Positions 10,782 to 22,700 of a stretch of 49,147 nucleotides of DNA are shown here, piece by piece. A program made the position numbers and the translations under genes. Every line of letters begins with the position of its first letter. Position 1 is the stretch's first letter. The stretch comes from Saccoglossus kowalevskii (lineage: Eukaryota; Hemichordata; Enteropneusta; Harrimaniidae). The notes under the pieces are model-generated. The model saw nothing but the letters and a program-made list of their open reading frames with translations. It ran no database searches and had not been told where the DNA came from. Location: NCBI RefSeq assembly GCF_000003605.2, contig NW_003123908.1, positions 299,000 to 348,146 on the forward strand, in the 5' to 3' direction.

Positions 10782-13702
10782 CTATTGTACAATGGAAGAA
10801 TGATTTAACGAATTATATTCAAATAATTAAATTTACAAAATGATACAATTAAGAACGTTTGCTGCCCAGTGGTTGCATATTTTTAATAGAAAATAAAATG
10901 ATGTTCTACTTCAGCTCAAATTATTAGGGATAACCCTGTAAGACTTCAGTAAGTGCGAATACTATTACTAGTATCTCAAGAACTAACAATTGAGCATCTC
11001 GATGAAATTCGAAATAACCAAATCAACGATCATATGAATGTATTAAAGAAATAAGAGATAGATTAAGGTACTATGAAAAAAACAATATAAATGTCTCCCT
11101 AATTATATTGCAGGGTTGCATTATTTGACGATAAAAATGATATCTTGAAGACAATTATTCCTTTAATTCGTGTGAATTGTGTGTTATAGAGGCTGTGAAA
11201 TATAGTATTCGGTGTTGCCGTTATAAGAAAAAAACGTTCCTTGTAGGAATTGTTCGTTACGCACTGCCTCTTCGACTGCATTGTTGTTAACTGTATGAAA
11301 GGCCTTTTGATGCTGATAATGGTAAACATTACATTTTAGAATTGTAGAACTAAAATTTTACATTACATATGTTGTATGTTTGCAAACTTCATTACTGTAG
11401 ATGAAATTTTGAATCATTTTAAATCTTTTTTTTAATAATAGCATCAGAAAATATTATTCAGCAAAGTTACCCAAACTATATAAAACATGGCTGTATGTGG
11501 TTTTCACATGTTTTTTTTCGCTTGTGTATTTATATTAATTCCATATATTATGGCAGTTCCTGGTCGCCATACTATGTGACATTATTCACATTAGTTCATG
11601 CAAGCATATTTGACTTTGGAAATCATGGCTGAATTGCGCTTTCAACTCCTGTTTGCGCATGTATTTGGAGATTTGTTTGAGAAATGTAGAAACACGTAAT
11701 TTTGCTGAGGGTGATAGTTTCAAATATGAGAGTTACATTCCCACTTTGCATGATCTGCAGAAATTTTCTCAAGTATCATATAACGAGAGATTTGAATTCT
11801 GTACAGTTTATGAGAAATCGTATCCTACAATACAGAAGACTCTCCAAAAATAAAATAAAGAGGCCTACAGTTCAGAGCGGGCTAGCTTCAAAGCTCCAAT
11901 GTTTCAGGATTAGATGCCAAACCAATCGATTTTATCATTTTTTTATAGCGACTGCCATAGTCAGTAGTTGGTAGACATAAGGCAGCAATGGTTCCTTTAC
12001 AGAGTAGGTCTACCCACACAGTGCTATGCTAACAAGGGCTTATAAACGTATTTATCAAAATAAAATAATCAGCATATATTCAACAGAGCTAAACATTGTT
12101 TAAGCCTATAGTCCACAAATTACGATTTACATATTAGTTTTATCGTTTCAAAACAATATAACATTTTAGGCGAGTAAAACATTGAAATTGTTACAAGACT
12201 TAAAATCTAATAAACGAGGGTCACTCATGAGATATAGTCCGTACATTATTTCGGTGTTTTTTGATAATATAAGAACTTGGCTAGCAAGTGTTTTATAACA
12301 CATAATGAATTATCGATGACGCTCAATAAACTTCAATAATATAATAAAAAATAAGAACGCAAACACAATAATGAATATACAAAATAAAAAAATACATGAT
12401 CAGTTCTACATAAAAACATAATAACTGTGTACATATTGAATGTACGAACAAGCATGTAGAATCATTAGTTGACCACATGTTCACCAGGATGTTTCCGAAA
12501 CACCTGCCATTAAATCACCGACGAAGGCTTTGATATGCATGCCCTCTGCCTGTGATTTGGTGATGTATTTTGTTTGTCAGTCGTTTATTGAGTTTCTTAT
12601 CAGGGCATTTCCTTTAGAAAATCGTAGTTTACTCCACTTATTATGTTAGTGGACAATGAGGTCTTTCCGCTATTCGTAACTGATATTCATTCACCGTCGC
12701 TATTAAACCATGCCACGTGCATTATGTTTATATAGAACATGTCGGATTTGTATAAAACTGATTCACATTACATTCAACTTGCCTTTTTTTCCAAAGTAGT
12801 GGACGACACGTAGTGTAGTACTACCAAACTACACAACAGAACTACTAGTAACTTCATTGTTGTATACCGTGTGTAGATCTGAAATGAAACATTAGAAGCA
12901 AAAAGTCTTATCAACATTGTACAATGAATTGCGTTAATCTTGATAGCAGAAACCCTGTAATTGGAATGACTTCATCCAATAGACAATAGTCGTATTTGTT
13001 TGCATGTTTTTTGTTAATGACTGATAGAACTTCACCATCGGCCACATGGTCGATCACCGTAATTATCTCAAAAATTAACATATGGGTTGAAAAGAATGGA
13101 AAAAAATCAACATATTCATCAATTAAAATATTAATGAGCTGTCTCAAAATTAACATTGAAATAACATAAATTGACACTGACGTCTGGTGATGGATATACC
13201 ATTGTTCATCTAGTATAACGTTGTCATTCAACAAAATATGTGTATTGAAAAGCATGTGAACAAAATACTGTCTTTGTAATTAAACTTTGTTGGAGTAAAT
13301 GAAAGTAATGTAAAATTGTTGAAAGTTTGCGCAAATGAGTGACGATCACTCTCCGTGAATTCTACGTGGTGTAAATCGGGAGGACATTTTTTTAAATGTT
13401 ATATAATTATTAATTCGGACAGTCACGTAAATAACGTTTTCTATTCAGAGCCACTTTGCCTGTCTGTCCATGTTAAGCAAATTCATCTTTAAACTATATA
13501 CGATTGTTTCACCATACGTTACCGATTAAGATTTCGAGATACTATGTTGCGAAATTTTAAGAGTTCTATTTCCGTGTTTTGTACAATAAATATAATAATA
13601 CAATAAACTATAATTATTTATCTGGCTTTGAAAAGATTAACATAACACAGAACCAGATTGTACACATCACAATCGGATAATTGTGGTATCTAAATATTAA
13701 TG
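10782..13702. other. AT-rich region upstream of gene A, no secure exon
   Basis: The missing signal-peptide exon of gene A should lie somewhere between here and 19.6 kb, but no minus-strand ATG with a hydrophobic core and a good donor stood out. The 114-codon minus-strand open frame at 12911-13255 has no recognisable motif and AT-driven composition. Confidence 0.4.
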
Positions 13703-13821
13703 TTAAAGGGCGGTAGTCGTCGCGCCGCGCATGTGCGACATTTATGTTGATAAACATGGATTACCCCGCAATCTAATGCGCTCTTCAAATGGAAATCATA
13801 AGTATGAGTATCGCCCTTTAA
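13703..13821. mobile_element. Small piggyBac-like inverted-repeat element (TTAA target)
   Basis: TTAA at 13703-13706 is followed by AGGGCGGTAG. The other end is ATCGCCCT followed by TTAA at 13818-13821. The ends are inverted copies (AGGGCG and CGCCCT) flanked by TTAA, the target duplication of piggyBac transposons. At 119 bases it is nonautonomous. A related left end occurs at 25882. Confidence 0.6.
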
Positions 13822-14644
13822 GCAGTAGAATAACGGACACAACTGAAGAAATAACTTGTTTCATTCTTACTTCCGATATTCCTCACCGCGAACCCCTTAA
13901 GCAAAGAATGTTTTTGCAAAACATATCCGCCGTTTGCTTCCCTGAACAATTTTTCAGAATCAGTAATTGATGGAAACTGAGTTAATTACAAATATGTTAA
14001 TTTTCCTGGACGTTTTCTCAGCTCGTCATCGAAGCTAATATGTCAAAGAATGTATTACAATAAAAACGAAATCATGCTACGAGTTTAAAAATACACATCG
14101 CCATGTCTCAGTACGTGTACAATGTTTTCAAATAGGAGCCTACATTCGCGTGTAATTGTTAGTGGTGAAACTTCGTGACATAGTACAGGATGGGGTGGTA
14201 GATTATACACAATCTTAGTAGCAGTCTTCTCTTCGTTCGTATGAATTCACCAAATTAACTTCTGCTTCCAATTTTCAGTGCCATTTCTATGGTCCACAGT
14301 GTTAATTAAATTTGAGTCTTCGATTTATATAATACAATGTGTACATCGCATATCACCACACAGATGGAAGTTGATGAAGAGTTGATAGCAGAGTTTACTA
14401 AATTTAGAACTTTTAACGCAATCTATTGTGGTTAGCGTATTAGTCATGTTTTTCGTTGGAGACACGTAACACGATTTGAGCAGCGGCATGTGATGTTCGT
14501 ACTCGATAATTTGTAATAAATAACCAAACAATTATTGTAGTGCTACGTAACGTAAACACGGTGTCAAAAACAGTCAAACTTGTGTGTGTGTGCGACATTT
14601 GTTGAAAATCAAAAAATATAGTGTAAAAATCTCAACTAACTCAC

Positions 14645-14740
14645 CTTCAGTTGGGTATTCCGGTCTTGGTCTTGTCTCACTGATCCCCTCAATACTCGGA
14701 CACTGGACTTTATTTCTGTTTACGCAGTCGTGGCATTTAT
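14645..14740 (-). CDS. Candidate minus-strand Cys-containing exon (phase 1-1)
   Basis: The acceptor region (ttggttgtttctaatacacg, then caaatag) ends just above 14740, and the donor GAAG|gtgagt is near-perfect. The phase-1 frame in between is open for 31 codons, with KCHDC, VQCPS and TRPRPEYPTE. The three cysteines recall the lectin Cys tails, and it could belong to a further paralogue or an unrelated gene. No joined exon was identified on either side, so this stays a candidate. Confidence 0.35.
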
Positions 14741-14799
14741 CTATTTGTACACGTGTATTAGAAACAACCAAACAAACGCGGCCGGAAAGATAGGTTCGT

Positions 14800-17700
14800 G
14801 TCCAACGAAACTGGACATACGTTTTCGAAGAAATGTAATTACATTTTAATTAATTTTGCGTTGGATGCACGTACACCGCCCTGTCGTGACGACATGGCTC
14901 AGTATATTAATGTTATCCTGTGTTGTTTGGTATGTTTTTTTGTCTTCTTATTTTCCTTTACTGTAATAATTGTCGAAGGTTGTTAATGTACTCTGTAATA
15001 ATTGTCGAATGTTTTTAATTTGCGTTTCACTTTTCAAACATCGCATAATATATACATAGATTAAACACATTAATTAATGTAACATATAGTCGTTGGCCAG
15101 CTGTTTGTTTTCTTGTTAAATTGTATTTGTGGTAAACTCCTGGCAGTGCATAATCTGCAAAATGTCCTGTCCACGGAACATTACATTGGTGAATCATTTG
15201 CCTGATACATTTCTAGAGTTTTAATATATTTTAAATCTAGCATCAATTCCAGAATTTCATTATTTAAAATAAGCGCTGTATGGATGTTACTAGCAGAGGT
15301 TAATTAAATGTAGTTGTTTTAATCAAAACAAAACAGGACATATGTCTACGTATTCTACGTTTGAATTAATTCTGACAAACGCATGCGTGTATATATTAAT
15401 GCATTGCTAGTATGGTAGTCGCACGTTTCCGGTAAAGATCTGCGACAATTCACTGGATAATACACCATTTTACAGCTCCAAAGGTTCAATTACAATTAAT
15501 ATATTAACTTTTGTTAATTAAAATCCAGTCATCCGTAGAATCGCGACCCAAATATATATGTGTATACTCTAATGTATATTATCACAATAATAGCTATTTG
15601 TTGTATGTTACGTCATATACGGTATGATTAGAAGAAGTGTCATGGGACACCCCCCCCCCGTGTGTTTATCCATTACGAGTGTTGGTACCACAAAGCATTA
15701 GACCACAGAGCATTTCTGGAACGGTGATATGGAGGGACTGTTATTTAACCTAAACGATAACCAATTAGAAATTTTAAAATAATGTGTTCTAATGTATGGG
15801 GTGAGATCAGTGCCAAAAACATTTCATTTAGCATTTTACTATTACACTATTATGTTCACATTATTTTTTCATTTTGTTAGCTTTTATAATTATTCAATCA
15901 TTATGTTCACATTTTTGTTATAATTATGTTTCAAACTCCCTAGATTAGCGTAGGCGCGAGTGCATGCGTAGTTGGTTTTAAACAATATACGCATGTGTGG
16001 CATAAATATACTAGTATCTTGTATTTATATTCCAGTGTACTAATACAGCATAATAAGCGAAGGTCTGATTTCACATAATAGACCTACAAACTAAGTATAG
16101 CTCTAAACCATGTACTTTCACACTCAAGCAAGAGAAGAGACATGCTGGTGACCTAGCCTTACACTGTGAGTGTTTTATTGTTTGCAGTTTGTAAAATACC
16201 TTTTTTTTTCACAAATAAAAAATTAAAATAAAAAAGAACTGCAGACCTCACATCTTTGTATTTTTGTGAGGCCAGCCAAGTTTCCACATACAAAAATACA
16301 CACTATATTTCTTGTTCAGAATACCATTTATTCCCGACATCATATTCAGTGGCTAGTTTTCAGGATCTACAACAGTAATAAATAAACAGAAATCGTTTTG
16401 AAGACACCGCCATATCTTGATTTGTACCATACCATTTCAAGCTACAGGGTGTCTAAACAATGACTCAACAACCAATAAACACATCTTCCACCCACCACAA
16501 ATAATTGAACAACCAAGTAAGCAACTAATATCAAGCTACATCCTGAAAACTATGAGAGAGCACATTGCAACCAGTCATTACAAACATGAAATCCTCCACC
16601 CCTCCCAATACACCCTACATCATTAATGGTTCCTATACTCATTACCCAATAGATGCACCTGACTCATCAAACTTTTGACCAACCACTCATTCTAATAATT
16701 ATTGTTGAGTGAGGGCGCTATTTACTAATGAGAGGAACCTTTTAAAAAAAATTAAACATCTATATATGTCATTTAATAGTCCCGCTCAGACGGAATAATT
16801 TGCATTATGTTTCAGTTTCGAAAAAGGCAGACAGTTGATAATAAAAAATTATAACTCGAAAATATTTAGGTACAGAATATTTTTAATCAAAAATCTATTC
16901 TCGTTGAGTCACTGCTGCGCTGAAACACTGCACCGTGGCCAATCTTCAAGAACACGTTGTTTGTTAACTGACGACGTTGGCGTGTCACTTTGTACGTACC
17001 GTGGACGATTTTTCGCTATATAGTAAACTATATAAAACTTCCATGATTAAATAAATTACTAGTATACTGCTAGTACTAGGTTATGATTCTAATATAAACA
17101 TTTAATAATCTGCAAACTGTAACCTGACCTGCAACCTGTACTCTGTGTAACTTTGCTAAATTTCAGCAGCTTGATGTCCGGTAAGACAACCTTTCGTCAT
17201 GTGATATCAATTAAAACATTGATAAAAGGACAATAATGAAAAAAAGAAGTCTTGGTCCCCGGTTGCCGTAGTAAACCGATGTCGTTGCTACACTGCATGT
17301 GATTTATTTCAAATTATCAGTTAATGACAGTACCGCCATTATGTTCCGAATCTGAAATAAATTCCAAATACACAATAATATACTATCAAATATAATAATG
17401 TATGCATACTATTTTAATATGTAGTTTCTCGTAGATGCAAACCTAACAAAAACAAGTAGATGAGAGAAGTGATTTTAATTCGCAAAAGTAATTCGATTTC
17501 AAACACATACGATCCATACTGTCATTGACAACAAACACTTACCTCTAAATATGTGATCGGTGTCACCAAAGAATAACGTGTTTCTGACGCATGTATCACT
17601 TTTACTAAAGTCAGAAATAATGATGGAAAAATACTTAAAATCATTCATGTAAAAGATAACAATTATATGAAAACTTTAAAACCATTGGCATTATGGGTAC

Positions 17701-19460
17701 ATTTTGTTCGGTGCATTTTGGCCGAGTATAATAATACACTGGCAAATAAGTATCGACGTGAAAAGTGATATGTAATTCGTGTGTTTGTGTCATTTTGTGG
17801 AAAGACGTGATATTTATAAAATGTTACTGGTAGCTTTTTGTACATATGATTATATAAATTGAATCATTTACTGTCGTAAGAGTATTCAAATTACCAATTG
17901 ACATTCATCGATTTGTATCGAAACTAACTATATCATGCATTTGTTGCTTATTGTCCGTGAATGAAAAAAAAAAAAAACGTTTCCAGACTTGAGATGGAAA
18001 GTGGGTCTTAGGGTCAAACACGGTGAAGACATCAACATTCCAAACGAGTGAACCCTATTTATTTAATACTAGGGTAAGATTTCGGTCAATTAATCGTTTC
18101 ATTAATTGTTATAAAAAAAAATAGTACAGCTATTCTTTTTTTTTTCAAGAAGATCATACTCTGTTTGTTTAAGAATTGCAAATTATCGCCATCCAAGACC
18201 AAATTGTTAATGCTTTAATTTGTAACAATTCACGCAAAGTATGGATACTATATTGTTTTTATGCCATAATTATCATACGTATATTACAACATAGGGTGTC
18301 ACCCCATCTATGATAGTTCCGCCATGCACTTTGCATTGACTACATACCAACTGAATGTTGATACAGACACTGAACTTGGATTGAGGTAATGAATTTCAAA
18401 CAAGAAAAGGTAGCCTTATTGGGTCCACGTTGGTAGTTGTAGGACTTGAGTCAAATGAAATACCACAAATTAAAACGCCAAATACTAAAACGAAGCCTAG
18501 TCGCGAAGAGACCGCGTAGAAATAATGAATGCTTATCCCCTCCACGCCAACTTGATTAGCAAAGAAGATTACTTTTACAAAAAAATACACAGAATGTATT
18601 CATTTTTCAATAAATTATACTACCTGTTGATATAACGATGTTGACTACTACATTTAGCTCATCAGCATATGGTGGTTATGATTAAGTGAAAGGCAGCCAT
18701 ATTAGTATTAGTGAGTGTTACCATTGGTAGCTATGGTGGAGATAGCGTACTACCTTTTGATTGATGGCTGGTGACATAGGGTGAAAAAACCATATAACAC
18801 TGAAGAGGTACTTTTGTTATCCCGAATTATTTAACAAAACTGGGGTTGGTTTTAACTATAGAATTTTGGTGTACTATGGAATTGTTTAAATTAGAATAAT
18901 ATTCAACCGAATTTCTCAACGTATGATACTGTAAAATGTAGACAAATGCTGTTACCATAGAAATGGAGCTTCATGATTGTATATAATAAATTATTAATTA
19001 CATCACAACTGATAAAATGATAGTCAGATCTCAAGTTTTGTAGACGTCATCACCCCAAAGCAGTACTGTTAATACATATAACGAAGTTGTTTCAACCTAT
19101 AGAATACACGATGACGTTCGTCACCTAGTTAGTAAAAAGCGTAGTAAAAAATCAAGAATAACACAAAAACATACGATATTGTGATTAATTAAATAGAAGC
19201 ATCAGAAAACGCACAGAATTCCGTATTCATCGATATATACCAACAATCACACCGTATGGTGTACCGTTCCACACCTTACGGAATAGGACTGAAGAATTCA
19301 GTGTTTGGATTATCCAATTTTCTTTTTAGAAAACAAGTATCTGTATGTATGTAACACCAAAGAAAAGAAGGTACACGTCAGCTTAGTGACAATAAATAGC
19401 CTGGTGTTGAAACTGACACATTCATTTCACCAAGCACGTCGACTTTTTCCAGAGTCACTC
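14800..19460. other. AT-rich intergenic or intronic DNA between the lectin genes
   Basis: It contains a C run near 15651-15659 and several A/T homopolymers. No secure coding exon was found. One exon-like stretch on the minus strand near 17541-17603 (acceptor tgactttag, donor GAG|gtaagt) is open for 20 codons but has no motif. Confidence 0.4.
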
Positions 19461-19469
19461 ATTCGTAAG

Positions 19470-19657
19470 GTAAGTCTACTCGCGTCGCGCGTGAAACCTC
19501 ACTAATAAGTATGGCATCGTGCGAGATATCGCCGCTGGTTGTATAATGTACAAAAGACACTAACGTGCTTCTGTTAATTGCTCACGTGGTTAGTTACACT
19601 CAGCGATTTATATTTTCAAGACGGTTGAAACACTGCTCATCTTGGTTATTTTTTAAG
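19470..19657 (+). other. Possible 5'UTR intron of gene B
   Basis: A strong donor (CGTAAG|gtaagt) at 19470 and a pyrimidine-rich acceptor (ggttattttttaag) at 19657 would place a noncoding first exon just before the signal-peptide exon. Alternatively a TTTATATTTT box near 19607 could drive a short unspliced leader. Confidence 0.35.
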
Positions 19658-19669
19658 GCATTGATAAGA

Positions 19670-19729
19670 ATGAAGATTCTTTTGATATCCATGCTGGCCC
19701 TGCTCCTGGTTGTTGCGATGTGCAACGCA
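19670..19729 (+). CDS. Gene B signal-peptide exon
   Basis: Starts ATG AAG and encodes MKILLISMLALLLVVAMCNA, a lysine then an unbroken hydrophobic core and an Ala-end cleavage site at the donor gtaagt. The phase-0 junction places cleavage at the exon edge. Confidence 0.85.
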
Positions 19730-22700
19730 GTAAGTATAGTGTTGTTATATAGAGTATGTTATTGCAATGTAACATGATTAGAACTAATTGAGAATATTGG
19801 GTTTGGGGGGAGGCAAAGTTTTAAATTAACACTTTATATATTTTGTGAAGAGAAATTGCTGCCTCGGTCGCAAATTTGATTTCTTTTTGCCTCGAACATT
19901 GGGCAGCTTATAAATAAACCGAAAGTCAATCAATTTAGAGACTGGGTGTTTGGGATTGCAAGTCTCTCTGTTTAACGTGCTATTCTAATTGGGTCATTGT
20001 GTGAGAATGACAACGGATCATGAAATAGAAAGAAAGTACACTTTTGTGACGTTTTTTTTGGACTTTATGTGACGCATAATGTGATGGTAATTTATACATC
20101 TGTTCACATGAATGACAAATAGAATAATCAACTTAAATCATTAAATGGGTTGTAGTTATATTAATGTGTTCATATCAAGCTGCCAGTGTATCACTTTTAG
20201 TATTACTAATGTGCGATTGGTCTGTAAAATCAAACTTGAAGTCAATCGTTTAGATGAAATGAGAAAACATTCACGCAAGCTACGATTAGGTAGCAGTGTT
20301 TACTAGTATATCTTTTTATGTGAACTTAGAATCCCGTTCACGCAAGCTACGAGATTACAATGTGTTTGATATTGTCATCAAATTACCCTCTACAGATGAT
20401 AATCTTGAATATGATGCTTCAGTTATAATTTGTTAATGGACTCTTCTTTATATATTATTCTATGTGTTATTTGTCGGATTTTTGCTATATTTGTTATATA
20501 TTTGTTCGTAACCATCATTCATTTTTTCATTCAATGCGATATCTGATGTTTCATTTCGTAGTTTGGTTCTTGTTGTATTCTCTCAATATTGTTATATCCA
20601 CACAGGGGAAACGTGGAAATAGTTCAGGCCATAAACATAAAGACAGCAAAAATAAGCCGGGAAGTAATTCAGTCAGTACCAGTAAAGAAAATAGAGGCAG
20701 TGGCAGCAATAAAAATAAAGACAGCGGCAGTGACAGCGATAAAAATAAAGACAGCGGCAGTGACAGCGATAAAAATAAAGACAGCGGCAGTAGTAGCAGC
20801 AGCAGCAGCAGTGGAAGTAGTAGCCGAAGCGACAGCGATTCCGGTGAACAAGAAGAAATTATAACGGGTATGTTCTAACACAAGCACATATACTGTAAAA
20901 TACTATATTTTCGTTTGCAACTAATTTGCTATTTTCGCGTAAGGAATGATTCAATGAAAATAAAATCCAGCGAATATACCTTGTTTTCTATATTTCACAT
21001 TCAACTCATCAAAAGTCAGTGAAAATAAATTCCATACAAAACACCCAAAAAGTCTTTTCAGCTGAAATAAAGTATTTTACAATGGTTATGGGGTATCATA
21101 ACATAAGCACACACATGACTTAGGGGCTACAATCTGAAATCTTACAATTAGGACATGGAATGAGTGGTTCGGCTTCACTTTGTAGTGATGTATAGGTAGA
21201 CGGATCGGCGTTCGTCTTCCGGTTGTCTTCTTCTCAAAAACCGCTGAGCCGATTTGTAAAGGTGTAGATGAGAATTCATTCATGAGAAGATTATATGCCA
21301 AATATTAATAAAATTAGTGAAACGATAGCTATCAAAAATGGGTAATTTTCCCCAAATTACTTTTTTTTTTCCTGGTAGTATTGCTCCTCAGTGCGGTTAG
21401 GATGACCACTATTAAACATAATTCTCTAATTATGGTAAATATTTTGACTACCTCTTGAAAACGTGCAGCCCGAGTGTATTGTTACGTTGGGATATGGTCA
21501 ATATGGGGGGGGGTCTCTCGTCTGTCTGTCTGTCTGTCTGTCTGAGTGTGTCAAATCGTATTCTTTAAATATCTCAAAAACCCACTGGCTGGAATAAAAT
21601 GCAATTTGGCACACAGATACTTTGCGATGAACTCCGAACCCTGGTTAAATGTTGGTATAAATTCGTGCATGTTTATCATGCTATTTGCTTAATAATTAAC
21701 AAAATTTTGGTCATAAGTTATGTTGACAACTTCATACATGCATACTGTTTGTGTAGTTGAATTTCAAAAAGTACTTTCAGTAGGTGTTTTTCTTTTCACC
21801 ATGTGATCTCGCGCATCGCATAAAAGGCGAGAAACGAATGTTTGCCGCAAAAATCGAATGATTTGAATTGTTTGTATAGCCCAATGTTGAAACGTTGACC
21901 TTTCAGAGAGAATTACGTCAGATAAAGGTCACTACAACAAAACTGACAATCATCAAATGTGTATAGCACATTTTAAAGCAAAAACAATGCTTTGAATTTG
22001 CGTTTGTCGAATCCCTTGATGTTTTGACGTCACTAGGACGCTATTACTTTTGTTTATTTTACTTTGATTTCATGCATAACGGGAGATCTCACAGTGAACG
22101 AAAAATTATCTGTTAATCTGTATATGTTAATTGCCTAATTTGCACATTAATTACTACTTTCGGCATGCTTGTTGATATCTTATAATTTTTCGTATGGGTT
22201 AAAACTTGCTAACATCATGATGTACATGTATAGTATTTGAAATATAATTATTGTTATTTTCATCTTTTTCATATATTTTATAATTATTTTGTGTACTAAC
22301 ATCAGTTTGGTTACATGAATCACGACATATCAATATATTTGAATCAATATATAAAGCAGTAAGAGTTGTGGTAACGTAGAAATGAGTATATGTTAACAAA
22401 TATTGGACTCAGTCCACACGGGAGAACTTTCTAGCATCTCTAGTGTGAAGATATTTCAGGGAGTATATCACATCGTATAACATCTATCATACATTTCACC
22501 GTTATACGTAAACTGTAACATTAATGCGCTTAGAGTCATATATGCATGTTTAGTAAACCAAACATCTGTGTAAGTTTGGTGAAAAAAACGCCTTTTTATG
22601 AAAGTCCTCTCCTCTCTCCCATTAGATGGACTGAACATGCATTTTATATTTCGAACCCACTTTTGTCACTTAAATTACATACACCATCGACATATCTTGC

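Noticed and set aside
9950..10792. Val/Ala-rich 280-codon open frame on minus strand
   Set aside because: It is a shifted frame of the same repeat exon; the frame that joins in phase to the CTLD exon is the Ser/Gly one.
12483..12545. Minus-strand micro-ORF (MHIKAFVGDLMAGVSETSW)
   Set aside because: Short, no signal peptide, no processing sites and no splice support; likely chance.
12911..13255. 114-codon minus-strand open frame
   Set aside because: AT-driven composition, no domain and no convincing splice sites joining it to gene A.
18396..18590. Hydrophobic minus-strand frame as the gene A signal-peptide exon
   Set aside because: The hydrophobic part is far from its ATG and the only nearby donor gives phase 1, while the Ser-rich exon needs phase 0.
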